From the NCBI RefSeq assembly GCF_019599505.1, contig NZ_RKLT01000002.1:62001-126000 (forward strand): 64,000 nucleotides of DNA, in the 5' to 3' direction. Made by a program: the position numbers and the translations under genes. The notes under the pieces were generated by a model that saw only the letters and a list, made by a program, of their open reading frames with translations, made no database searches and was not told the DNA's origin. This document shows positions 16,135-24,415 of this stretch, piece by piece. The first letter of the stretch is position 1, and each line of letters opens with the position of its first letter. Source of the stretch: Haloarcula nitratireducens (lineage in GTDB: Archaea > Halobacteriota > Halobacteria > Halobacteriales > Haloarculaceae).

Positions 16135-18330
16135 TTAGTTGTCGCGGCGGACTGCGAGCAGCGCAGCGGCGACGAGCGCGACGAGAGCGACGATGGCCGT
16201 GAAGCCGGGGCCGTCACCGGACGTCGGCGTCTCGGTGCCAGCTGCCGGGGTGTCGCCACCCTCGGTCGGGCTCATGCCGCCTTCAGTCGGCGATGCGCCA
16301 CCCTCGGTCGCGGTCTCGGTCATGCCGGTTTCGGTCTCGGTCATGTCCGTACCGGTCTCGGTCTCGGTGCCGGGGGTCGGCGTGGCGGTACCGTTGTCCG
16401 AGTCGTTGGTGGCTTCCACGATGGAGCCGTCGACCTCGTCGCCGAGGTTGTCACCGCTGATTCGGGTCTGTGCGGTGAAGTTCGCGCCGGGGCTGTAGTC
16501 GCTGAAGTCCGCGGTAGCCGTGTAGCTACCGTTTGCGCCAACGTAGGTCGTCGGCTGGACCAGGAACGGGCTACCGGACGTCGTGCTGCGCATCCGGACG
16601 GTCAGTTCCGTGCCGGGTGCAACGTTCGTCTGACCGGTAACCTGCTGGTCGTCAGCGGCTTCGACGGTGATGTCCTCACCGTCGTTCAGCGTCGCGTCGC
16701 GGTCTTCGATGGTGAAAGAGTCACTGACTGAGACGTTATCCTCACTCAGGTCAGTGGTGTCCAGCATCGTGAAGTTAGCTTCGTACTCGTCACCATCGTC
16801 GTGGTTGAACTCGTTAGTGATTGCCGTACTATCGATAACAACGAAGTGCGTGTCGTTTGCTTCGTCGTAGATGACATCACTAGAGACGCTCGCAACGGAC
16901 ACGGAGGCAGAGTCCGAGTTCGGGTTCGCTGCGGCGGCCTCGATCTCGTGTTCGAAGGCAGTACCGCTCAGGTTCGCGTAGGAGTCTGCTTCGACAGCAC
17001 CTTCCAGACCGGAGGCCTGGACCTGAATGACTGCGACGTCTTCCTCGGCAATCGTGTCAGTTTGCGTCAGGTTGTTGCTCTCAACGAGGCTATAGACATC
17101 AGCGGCGTCAGCATCGCTGAGGTCGTTGTTGAGTGAGTCTTCAGGAGCAGTCCAGACCTGCAGGCCGTCGGTGGACCGTTCGGTCAGCGAGAGCGTCGCG
17201 AAGGACTGCTCATCCTCGATGGTACCGGTTGTGCTGTTGTAGGCGTCGGAACTCTGCGAACCAGCAGCAGCCAGGATGTCGTAGTCAGTGGCTGCGAGGA
17301 CGTCGCCACCGGCGGATTTGTTGGTGACGTCGGTGAAGTCGCCACCCTGGGAGAGAGCGTCAACGTTGTCGTCGCTGTCAGCAGGGGAGACGACATCGTC
17401 CCCAGCAACAGCACCAGCGAGGAAGCTGTTGAACTCGACGGTAACCTCGCCGTCGTCGTTACCGTCCTCGACCTCCGCGGTGAGGTAGTACCCGTCGTCA
17501 GACTCGTCACCGATCTGCACGAGCGCAGTGTCGGTGTTCTCGAGCTGGACGGTCACTTCGGCGACGTCACCGCGCTGCTCCTCGACGACAGACTGTGCGA
17601 AGCCTGCGTTCTCGTCGTCCGTGCTGACCACTTCGATGGTGTCAGCGTCGGACGCGTCAGCGTCGGTCACGTTCGTCTCAAATGTGTAGTTGCCAGTGTC
17701 GACGTTTGTGAAGTCAAGTTCCCACGTGGCTTCAGCGTTGTCGATGGTGATCCGTTCTTCCTCGGTGTCAACGTTACTGACGTTGTTCTCACCGAAGATG
17801 CTCTCAAGCTCTTCGGCGTCGAGACCCTCAGCGGAAACGTTCACGTCGTAGTCGTTCCGAACGTCGGAGGCGATCTCAAAGTCCACGTTGGCACTGTCAC
17901 CGCTGGTGCCAGCCGTGTCGTCGTCGAACTCAGCGGTGAGGTCCTGTGCGACGACCTCGAACTGGTCATTGGCCGCAGAGGCGTTACCATCACCGTAAAG
18001 GTCGATAACATTCTGGTTGTCTGCTCGGACGATGACAAAGGAACCCTCACTCAGACGACCGTCAGTGTCGAAGGTAACCTCATTATTCTGAGGCGTGAGG
18101 GTACGAGCGAGTGATCCGACGTTATTGTCTTCGTCAACGGTACGAACTTGGTAGTCAATGTTGTTACTGGGCAAGTCTTCCACCGTGACTTCCTGACCGC
18201 TGTAGAAAGTCGAGGAGGAAATGTTCGCTGCCGCAGCGCCCCCGGTGAACGCGACGGTCCCGGCGAATACGCCGAAGACCATCAGCGCTGTCAGGAACAG
18301 GCTGCGGATTTTTTCGTTTGTATCTGTCAT
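16135..18330 (-). CDS. csg: S-layer (cell surface) glycoprotein, PGF-CTERM
   Basis: The 731-residue secreted protein is the likely structural unit of the cell wall. It has an N-terminal Sec signal (LTALMVFGVFAGTVAFTGGA), long acidic beta-rich domains, 17 N-X-S/T sequons, a Thr/Glu/Gly-rich stalk with TETETG and TEGG repeats (about 640-700) suited to O-glycosylation, the PGF signature (SGDGPGFTAIVALVAL), a final membrane helix and a basic RRDN end. This tail is processed by ArtA, encoded directly downstream. GC is lower and codon use more even than in neighbours, as in highly expressed genes with asparagine- and threonine-rich products. Two promoter-like boxes lie upstream. Confidence 0.93.
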   Translation of the reverse strand: MTDTNEKIRSLFLTALMVFGVFAGTVAFTGGAAAANISSSTFYSGQEVTVEDLPSNNIDYQVRTVDEDNNVGSLARTLTPQNNEVTFDTDGRLSEGSFVIVRADNQNVIDLYGDGNASAANDQFEVVAQDLTAEFDDDTAGTSGDSANVDFEIASDVRNDYDVNVSAEGLDAEELESIFGENNVSNVDTEEERITIDNAEATWELDFTNVDTGNYTFETNVTDADASDADTIEVVSTDDENAGFAQSVVEEQRGDVAEVTVQLENTDTALVQIGDESDDGYYLTAEVEDGNDDGEVTVEFNSFLAGAVAGDDVVSPADSDDNVDALSQGGDFTDVTNKSAGGDVLAATDYDILAAAGSQSSDAYNSTTGTIEDEQSFATLSLTERSTDGLQVWTAPEDSLNNDLSDADAADVYSLVESNNLTQTDTIAEEDVAVIQVQASGLEGAVEADSYANLSGTAFEHEIEAAAANPNSDSASVSVASVSSDVIYDEANDTHFVVIDSTAITNEFNHDDGDEYEANFTMLDTTDLSEDNVSVSDSFTIEDRDATLNDGEDITVEAADDQQVTGQTNVAPGTELTVRMRSTTSGSPFLVQPTTYVGANGSYTATADFSDYSPGANFTAQTRISGDNLGDEVDGSIVEATNDSDNGTATPTPGTETETGTDMTETETGMTETATEGGASPTEGGMSPTEGGDTPAAGTETPTSGDGPGFTAIVALVALVAAALLAVRRDN

Positions 18331-18468
18331 AGTTTGTAGGTTTGCTATCGGGCGGCGTCAGCCGTTTTCCACTTGGTCGGTGCGCGGTCCACGTGACCGC
18401 GCATAGACCGAACCCGTGTACTCACTTCTGTCGCCTTGGGTAGGGGTACGCTTCTAACCAAAGCGGGA

Positions 18469-18570
18469 CATTATAAATGTTTTGTGGTCAGATATGCGGG
18501 ATGAGAGAACATATCATGCCGGTTTTCGACCGATACAGGCGATATCGTGGGATTATAAGCACTTTGTGGT
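18469..18570 (-). promoter_or_regulatory. Duplicated promoter boxes upstream of the S-layer gene
   Basis: On the minus strand two boxes share the pattern ACCACAAA followed by TTATAAT: at 18469-18488 and at 18551-18570, 82 bp apart. Each looks like a BRE-like element plus TATA box. Transcription from the proximal box would start near 18445, giving a leader of about 115 nt before the ATG at 18330. The whole 18331-18681 gap is AT-rich relative to the genome and has no gene I can support. Confidence 0.6.
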
Positions 18571-18681
18571 TCGTTTCAAAATCTCGTCATACGTCCGTCA
18601 GACGCGGCGTCGAAAGCGGGATGAACTGACGAGAGAGTGGCGAGAAAAAGTGGGCTCTGTCTGTCGAACTGCGAGTTTCGG

Positions 18682-19434
18682 CTAGTTGGTGACGATCTCT
18701 ATCTCGTGACCGTCGGCGTCTTTCGTGAAGGCGTAGCGGTCGTCACAGCTCTCGGGGTCGCGGTAGTCTTCGGCACCGCGCGTCAGCAGTTCGTCCCACG
18801 TCTCGTGGAGGTCGTCGGTGTTGACGGCGACGTGTCCCCACGCGTCGCCCAGCTCGTAGGACCGGTCGTCGTAGTTGTAGGTGAGTTCGACCGACATCGC
18901 CTCGTCGGCCGCGTCTCTCGGCTTGAGGAAGTACAGCGAGAAACTGTCGTGTTCCGAGCGGCGGAACATCTCGTAGTCCAGCTTGCGGGTGTACCAGCCG
19001 ATCGCCTCGTCGGCGTCCTCGACGCGGAGCATCGTGTGGTCGAGCGACCACTTCGCGCCGTGGTCCCGCTCGACGATCTCGATCTCGTGGCCGTCGGGGT
19101 CGGTGACGAAGGCATACGAGCCGCCACAGGAGTCGGGGTCGCGGTAGTCCTCGACGCCGGCGTCCATCAGTTCCTCGTAGGCGTCGTAGACGTCTTCGAC
19201 GCGGACGGCGATGTGGCCCCACGAATCCCCCATCGTGTACGCGCGCCCGTCGTGATTGTACGTCAGTTCGAGCAGTGCCCCCTCGTCGTGGACGTCTTCC
19301 GGGCCGAGGAAGACGTTCGTGAACGTGTCGGCCTCCCAGCGGCTCTTCTCCTCGTAGTCGAGATAGGTTTGGTACCAGTCTATGGACGCCTCCAAGTCTT
19401 CGACGCGCATCATCGTGTGGTCGAGTGTCAGCAT
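18682..19434 (-). CDS. VOC-family protein with two glyoxalase domains
   Basis: The 250-residue product is two tandem VOC (glyoxalase I/extradiol dioxygenase fold) modules, about 1-118 and 122-250, opening LTLDHTMMRVEDLEASIDWY and WSLDHTMLRVEDADEAIGWY. Each repeats AIVELTYN-type and DPDGHEIEIVE-type metal-ligand segments (histidine near the start, glutamate near the end). The fused pair fits lactoylglutathione lyase-like enzymes, but haloarchaea lack glutathione, so the thiol cosubstrate would differ. No operon partner. Confidence 0.88.
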   Translation of the reverse strand: MLTLDHTMMRVEDLEASIDWYQTYLDYEEKSRWEADTFTNVFLGPEDVHDEGALLELTYNHDGRAYTMGDSWGHIAVRVEDVYDAYEELMDAGVEDYRDPDSCGGSYAFVTDPDGHEIEIVERDHGAKWSLDHTMLRVEDADEAIGWYTRKLDYEMFRRSEHDSFSLYFLKPRDAADEAMSVELTYNYDDRSYELGDAWGHVAVNTDDLHETWDELLTRGAEDYRDPESCDDRYAFTKDADGHEIEIVTN

Positions 19435-19489
19435 ACTCTGCGAGTGGGCCGGACGAGCGAAAAGAGTACCGCACGCGGCGAGCGACGGG

Positions 19490-19942
19490 TTACTCTGTCG
19501 CGGGCTCTCCGTCCGCCGAGAATCCGAGCAACGGCCAGTAGTACCACCACGCCACGCCCAACAGGACGACCGTTCCGACGGGGAGCGCGACGTACCCGAT
19601 TCGTCGGCTGAACCCGAGGACGACCCCGATCTGTGAGAGCGCCGCGCCGACGAGCGAGAGCGCCGTGATGCGGGGGTCCTCTCGCCAGACGGCTCCCGAG
19701 AGCGCGCTGGCGAGGGCGAGCAGGTACAACAGCACGCCGGTGCCCCACGACTCGATGAATCGGGGCAGCCGCCGCGTGAACCGGAAGAAATAGTCGTATA
19801 TCGGGAGCAGTTCCGGCGGGCTCGTCGTGAAGAGACCGAACGTGAACAGTATCGTCAGCTCGCCGCCGACGAACAGGACGGTCCACGGCACGAGGCCGGC
19901 GACGACCACTGCGAAAAGTCGACGACGAGGGCCAGCGACCAT
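19490..19942 (-). CDS. Four-helix membrane protein (TIGR04206-like)
   Basis: The product has 150 residues with about four hydrophobic segments, starting MVAGPRRRLFAVVVAGLVPW and containing LLPIYDYFFRFTRRLPRFIE between helices 1-2 and 3. The overall pattern matches my memory of the haloarchaeal TIGR04206 family. An ATG two codons upstream (19948) is equally possible. The function of the family is unknown. The gene lies 55 bp upstream of the VOC gene, in the same direction. Confidence 0.75.
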   Translation of the reverse strand: MVAGPRRRLFAVVVAGLVPWTVLFVGGELTILFTFGLFTTSPPELLPIYDYFFRFTRRLPRFIESWGTGVLLYLLALASALSGAVWREDPRITALSLVGAALSQIGVVLGFSRRIGYVALPVGTVVLLGVAWWYYWPLLGFSADGEPATE

Positions 19943-20526
19943 ATGCATATCCGAGCCCTGAGAGAGGGAAAGGTGCTTTGTTCGCGTACGTGCGCGATTC
20001 AGAATCCCCTATAGTAACGGGAGTGACCCACCTATCGCAGGAGAGAGGTCACGACTCCCTTTCGTCGACCAACCTTGGCCGGACGCCCCGCCAATAGGAA
20101 TTAGACTGACAGTCAGAGTACCTATGCGCCGCTGAAACCACGAATATGTGATCGCGTCTCATGGGGATTCAAGAAGCGATAACGCCCCCTCAGGCCGCCT
20201 ATAGAAGGCTTTTCTGCGTATCGAGTCTCCGTCGTTCGACCGCCGAGTATGTCTGATATCGCACTACTTTCAGTGAAGACGAGTCCAAGGTTGGCACCGT
20301 CTCCCGGTTTCGCTAACCTTGGAACTACTCCGGGAATTGACTAGATCTGGGTGCGCTATCGGAGGGGCATACAGACGCTCGGTAGCGGCCAGTCTACGCG
20401 AGGGTGTTCCCACATTCCGTCTCATCGCACGTCATCGTCTTCTAAGGAGAGTTCTTGTCCAAATACGCCTCACTAGCGGAGGGAGACGGTAACGTTGGAC
20501 AGGAAGGCAAAAGCAAAGTGCGGTCG
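19943..20526. other. 584-bp gap without a supported gene; inverted CCAACCTTGG motifs
   Basis: No coding frame here looks real on either strand. The motif CCAACCTTGG at 20069-20078 recurs inverted as CCAAGGTTGG at 20285-20294 and again as AACCTTGG at 20315-20322. The last two form a perfect 9-bp hairpin (20284-20292 with 20315-20323, 22-nt loop). A short palindrome CTGAC-A-GTCAG lies at 20106-20116. The region is less GC-rich than its surroundings and could hold an RNA gene or the remnant of an inserted element. Confidence 0.5.
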
Positions 20527-21636
20527 CTACTTTCGAGCGACGATGCGCAGGACGTCCTCGTCGGCCAGTTCGTGGTCGCGGCCGACCTGTTGTTCGTCGT
20601 GTTTCGCGCTCGGACCGGAGACGCGGGCGAAGCGGAACCGCTCGTCGAAGCTCCCGCCCAGTTTCTCGCAGGCGTCGTCGACCGTATCGCCTCGCCGGAG
20701 GATGAGCGGTTCCTCTCTATCGACGCCTCGCCCCGGCTTGTCCATGTAGATCCGGATGAGCCCGAGTTCCTGCCAGATCCGCTCGGTCAGCCCGTCGAGA
20801 CCCTTCTCCTCTTCGGCGCTGATGAAGATGGCCTCCTCGGGGTCGATGTCTCGCTCTTCTAGCTCTTCGTTTACCGTCGAGAGGTAGTCCGGCTCGATGA
20901 GGTCGGCTTTGTTGATGGTGACGATGGAGGGGACGTACTCGCGGTTGTCCATCACGCCGTCGATGAGGCGGTCTATGTCGACCTGTTCGCCGACGGTGAC
21001 GTTCGCGTTGACGTAGCCGTGTTCGCGGAGGACGCTCTTTATCGTCTCCTCGTCCAAGTCGAGATCGACGGAGCTGTTGACCGAGATGCCGTCTTTGGCC
21101 TTCTTCCGAATCGTCACGCGCGGTGGCTCGGTGTCGATGCGAATCTTGTTCTTGTACAGTTCCTCTCGCAGGCGGTCGTACTGCTCGATCTCGAAGACGG
21201 AGACGAGGAAGACGACGAGGTCGGCGGTGCGGACGACCGACAGCACCTCCTTCCCGCCACCGCGCCCGCCGGCCGCCCCTTCGATGAGCCCCGGAACGTC
21301 GAGAATCTGGATGTTCGCGCCTTTGTACTTCAGCATACCGGGGTGGACGTCGAGCGTCGTGAATTCGTAGGATCCGGTCTCGGACTCGGCGTTCGTCAGC
21401 GCGTTCAACAGCGTGGACTTCCCGACGCTCGGGAATCCGACCAGCGCGACGGTCGCGTCGCCGTGCTTTTCGACGGCGTAGCCGCCGCCACCGCCGGATC
21501 CGGACTGCTGTTCCAGTTTCTCTTTCTTCTCCGCGAGCTTCGACTTCAGTCGGCCGATATGGGCCTCTGTGGACTTGTTGTAGGGCGTACTGGCGATTTC
21601 TTCCTCGAGTTCCTGTATCTCCTCGTCGAGCCCCAT
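20527..21636 (-). CDS. DRG-family GTPase (OBG-HflX-like) with TGS domain
   Basis: The 369-residue product has an N-terminal coiled helix (DEEIQELEEEIASTPYNKST), a glycine-rich linker, the GTPase core with G1 GFPSVGKST (67-75), G3 DVPGLIEG (113-120) and G4 NKAD (about 248-251), a DRG-specific insert, and a C-terminal TGS domain. DRG proteins are conserved from archaea to humans and bind translating ribosomes. Length is typical. It is divergent from the short gene at 21851. Confidence 0.95.
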   Translation of the reverse strand: MGLDEEIQELEEEIASTPYNKSTEAHIGRLKSKLAEKKEKLEQQSGSGGGGGYAVEKHGDATVALVGFPSVGKSTLLNALTNAESETGSYEFTTLDVHPGMLKYKGANIQILDVPGLIEGAAGGRGGGKEVLSVVRTADLVVFLVSVFEIEQYDRLREELYKNKIRIDTEPPRVTIRKKAKDGISVNSSVDLDLDEETIKSVLREHGYVNANVTVGEQVDIDRLIDGVMDNREYVPSIVTINKADLIEPDYLSTVNEELEERDIDPEEAIFISAEEEKGLDGLTERIWQELGLIRIYMDKPGRGVDREEPLILRRGDTVDDACEKLGGSFDERFRFARVSGPSAKHDEQQVGRDHELADEDVLRIVARK

Positions 21637-21850
21637 CAGTTGTACGTCGGCCTCTCGCGCCGAATAAGACTTTCTTCCCTCGCCGAACGGAACCGACCAG
21701 TCGGGACCCGCTCACCGCGTGAAAGCCACAATATCGCGTTCGAGAATACTTCTGCGGAGAGCACAGTCGATAGCAACGGCTCGGACGCGTCGAACGCCTG
21801 TGCTAGAGATTTCGACACACCTATACGACTTCCGCGAACAGAAATCGATA

Positions 21851-22051
21851 ATGGCGAGTGCTGACCGGTTCCGTGACAGCACGCAAATCCAGTTGCCAGT
21901 AGGAACACTAGAGGGTATTCGCGAAGAACTCGAGGACCGGTTCACGGTTACGATTCGCCGTGAAGGCGAGCACGTGCGAATTATCGGCTCTCCGGTGGAG
22001 ATCAAAGACGCCGGTGACTTCCTGGCGATGAACGGCGTCACCTTCGCTTGA
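21851..22051 (+). CDS. Small conserved haloarchaeal protein (VNG_1110C-like)
   Basis: The 66-residue product reads FRDSTQIQLPVGTLEGIREEL, EDRFTVTIRREGEHVRIIGSP, VEIKDAGDFLAMNGVTFA. The composition (one helix, two beta strands and a final helix) resembles a tiny KH-like or ferredoxin-like fold, and I recall a VNG_1110C family of this form. It is preceded by TATA-like sequence and is likely monocistronic. Function unknown. Confidence 0.8.
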   Translation: MASADRFRDSTQIQLPVGTLEGIREELEDRFTVTIRREGEHVRIIGSPVEIKDAGDFLAMNGVTFA

Positions 22052-22154
22052 ACCGTCTTGCTACGAGTGTTCACGGACCCTCATTCGCGAAAGCGGCCAG
22101 AAGTAGGCTCCTGACGGGTAATTCGAGAGAGCGACGCCTTCTCGCCGTCCTCTC

Positions 22155-22175
22155 ACGGGCGGTTTCGCCGCCCGT
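22155..22175 (+). terminator. Hairpin downstream of the small gene
   Basis: A perfect 8-bp stem ACGGGCGG/CCGCCCGT with a TTTCG loop lies 103 bp after the stop at 22051. No T tract follows, so termination is uncertain. The sequence after it (GAGGATTCCGTGGA) recalls the right ends of TnpB elements in this window, so it could also be a decayed element end. The rest of the 22052-22338 gap holds nothing I can name. Confidence 0.35.
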
Positions 22176-22338
22176 TGAGGATTCCGTGGACTCGGCGAGT
22201 CCCACACTCGTTCCGAAGGGCGCTCTGCGTCTTTCGGACGACTTCGCTCTGACGGCGAATCTCTCTCGCGAGAGGCATCTCATTCGTCTGGTCGGGTAGC
22301 GCTATGGGCTTTATTGTGCTGTCAATGGAACTACCGGT

Positions 22339-22812
22339 ATGGCACTCGATATAGAGGACCCGGAACCACCGGACCTGTCGAACCGAGGGACGCCGCGCGA
22401 CTTTGAGTGGCAAGAAGAGACGCTCGGGTCAGAGGACTTCTACCGCGAGGACATCGAAGATTTGCTCCAAGAGGGCGCGTGGAAGGAGGGATTCGACGAG
22501 TGGGCCGAGTACACGAACCTCGACGAAGAGCACGTTCGAATCGTCAGCGACCTCGGCCTGTTCCGGGCGTTCGACTTCTACTGGGACCCGACCGAAGACC
22601 GCCTTCGCTTCGACACTCCAGTGATTCCGGACGACTGGCGGGAGCGAAACGCGACCGAGTCGCTCGATTCGAGCACGGTTTCGATGATCGACGGTGAGTT
22701 AGCTGATCTCGGCCAAGCGGTACGGGAGGTACTGGAGGACTACCTCGAACGGGACGACGAAGCCGCCGATTATGAGTGGGGCGAGGAAGCGTACGGAAAG
22801 CGAGGGGAGTAA
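22339..22812 (+). CDS. Conserved acidic haloarchaeal protein, unknown function
   Basis: The 157-residue product is very acidic and tryptophan-rich at the start (PRDFEWQEETLGSEDFYRED, WKEGFDEWAEYTNLDEEHVR), then has a helix-strand middle (IVSDLGLFRAFDFYWDPTED) and an acidic C-terminal helix. No catalytic motif is visible. It looks like a single-domain cytoplasmic protein. A TATA-like CTTTATTG lies 27 bp upstream of the ATG. I do not recognise a family with confidence. Confidence 0.75.
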   Translation: MALDIEDPEPPDLSNRGTPRDFEWQEETLGSEDFYREDIEDLLQEGAWKEGFDEWAEYTNLDEEHVRIVSDLGLFRAFDFYWDPTEDRLRFDTPVIPDDWRERNATESLDSSTVSMIDGELADLGQAVREVLEDYLERDDEAADYEWGEEAYGKRGE

Positions 22813-22980
22813 TTCCGCTCGTTATAGCTTGCTTGACGGCGTCCGAGAGGCGAGTTCCTCTGTCGACGCCACGAGACACGGATATCGCGCGATACTGCTA
22901 CCAGACCGGAACGCTGCCAACGACGAATTAGCCCACCCAGACCGTGTGCCGCCCTCACGCGCACGGTGCTGAAACGCAAT

Positions 22981-22989
22981 CCTTTAAAC
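22981..22989 (+). promoter_or_regulatory. TATA box of the L11 gene
   Basis: CCTTTAAAC sits about 25-31 bp upstream of the L11 ATG at 23012, placing the start of transcription within a few bases of the start codon. Confidence 0.55.
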
Positions 22990-23011
22990 TGCCGCGGAGG
23001 ATTGACCGTAC

Positions 23012-23500
23012 ATGGCTGGAACTATCGAAGTGCTCGTCCCCGGTGGGCAGGCCAACCCTGGCCCGCCTCTCGGTCCCGAACTGGGACCGACGCCTGTGGA
23101 CGTGCAGGCAGTCGTTCAGGAGATCAACGACCAGACGGAAGCGTTCGACGGCACCGAAGTCCCCGTCACCGTCGACTACGACGACGACGGCTCGTTCAGC
23201 ATCGAGGTCGGCGTGCCGCCGACGGCCGAACTCATCAAGGACGAGGCGGGCTTCGAGACGGGCAGCGGCGAACCCCAGGAGGACTTCGTCGCCGACCTCT
23301 CGGCCGACCAGATCAGACAGATCGCAGAGCAGAAGCAGTCCGACCTGCTGGCCTACGACCTGAAGAACGCCGCGAAGGAAGTCGTCGGCACCTGTACCTC
23401 GCTCGGCGTCACCATCGAGGGGAACAACCCCCGCGAGTTCAAGAAGCGGATCGACGAGGGCGAGTACGACGATATCTTCGCTGAGGAAGCGGCAGCGTAA
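23012..23500 (+). CDS. rpl11: Ribosomal protein uL11 (L11)
   Basis: L11 binds the GTPase-associated centre of 23S rRNA with L10/P1. The 162-residue protein starts MAGTIEVLVPGGQANPGPPL, with the proline-rich PLGPELGPTP factor-sensing loop and the C-terminal RNA-binding domain carrying GTCTSLGVTIEG near residues 127-138. Haloarchaeal acidic inserts separate the domains. In Halobacterium this gene is transcribed separately from L1-L10-L12, and the 275-bp gap with a new promoter here agrees with that. Confidence 0.97.
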   Translation: MAGTIEVLVPGGQANPGPPLGPELGPTPVDVQAVVQEINDQTEAFDGTEVPVTVDYDDDGSFSIEVGVPPTAELIKDEAGFETGSGEPQEDFVADLSADQIRQIAEQKQSDLLAYDLKNAAKEVVGTCTSLGVTIEGNNPREFKKRIDEGEYDDIFAEEAAA

Positions 23501-23681
23501 GCCGCGAACGCTCGAAAGCGAGCGAAGCGAGTTTTCGGTGTCGCTCTGACGATGTGTCAGCGGAAGGCACGAGCGTTATACGACCCTCTCGACGGCGGTC
23601 TATTCTTTCTCGCGCTCGCCGGTCTGAGACTACGTGATAGCGACAGCGCCGCGTAGGAAACGGAGGAGACGGTTCGACGGC

Positions 23682-23775
23682 TTTAAGTGTTGCATTGGCC
23701 TCTCACCGTACGAGACAGGCATCCGCCTGTTTCACTGACCCGTAGAAGCCGTTTGGCGCACTACGGAGGTGAACA
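23682..23775 (+). promoter_or_regulatory. Promoter and leader of the L1-L10-P1 operon (candidate L1 binding site)
   Basis: A TATA-like TTTAAG (23682-23687) predicts transcription from about 23710, leaving a leader of about 66 nt. The leader contains a hairpin ACAGGC-ATCC-GCCTGT (23715-23730) flanked by GAG and TTCACTGA. L1 represses its own operon in archaea by binding a leader structure that mimics its rRNA site, and the Halobacterium operon has such a leader. I cannot fold the full site by hand. GGAGGTG at 23764-23770 is a clear ribosome binding site. Confidence 0.5.
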
Positions 23776-24414
23776 ATGGCAGACCAGGAAATAGAGAACG
23801 CAGTCTCTCGCGCACTCGAGGACGCACCTGAGCGGAACTTCCGCGAGACGGTCGACCTCGCTATCAACTTGCGCGACCTTGACCTCAACAACCCGTCGAA
23901 TCGTGTCGACGAGTCTGTCGTCCTTCCTTCCGGTACCGGACAGGAGACCACCATCGTGGTCTTCGCAGAGGGCGAGACCGCCCTCCGTGCCGAGGAGGTC
24001 GCAGACGACGTACTCGACCAGAACGACCTCGAGGAACTGGGTGGCGACGACGACGCCGCCAAGGACCTCGCCGATGATACCGACTTCTTCATCGCGGAGA
24101 CAGACCTGATGCAGGACATCGGTCGATACCTCGGGACCGTGCTGGGACCGCGCGGGAAGATGCCCGAGCCGCTCGACCCCGACGACGACGTCGTCGAGGT
24201 CGTCAACCGCATGAAAAACACCGTGCAGCTCCGCAGCGGGGAGCGACGGACGTTCCACACGCGCGTCGGTGCCGAGGACATGTCGGCCGAGGACATCGGC
24301 GACAACATCGACGTCATCCTGCGGCGCTTGCACGCCGACCTCGAGAAGGGGCCGCTCAACATCGACTCCGTCTTCGTGAAGACGACGATGGGTCCCGCCA
24401 TGGAGGTGGCCTGA
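23776..24414 (+). CDS. rpl1: Ribosomal protein uL1 (L1)
   Basis: L1 forms the mobile stalk at the E site and regulates its own operon. The 212-residue protein has the two-domain pattern: [20 protein letters not shown] in domain [19 protein letters not shown] near residue 115-132, and the C-terminal return to domain I ending [17 protein letters not shown]. It starts the L1-L10-P1 operon; the L10 start follows one base after its stop. Confidence 0.97.
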   Translation: MADQEIENAVSRALEDAPERNFRETVDLAINLRDLDLNNPSNRVDESVVLPSGTGQETTIVVFAEGETALRAEEVADDVLDQNDLEELGGDDDAAKDLADDTDFFIAETDLMQDIGRYLGTVLGPRGKMPEPLDPDDDVVEVVNRMKNTVQLRSGERRTFHTRVGAEDMSAEDIGDNIDVILRRLHADLEKGPLNIDSVFVKTTMGPAMEVA

Positions 24415-24415
24415 T

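Noticed and set aside
20455..20862. A plus-strand frame at 20455 running into the DRG gene.
   Set aside because: It is antisense to the TGS domain and has no family resemblance.
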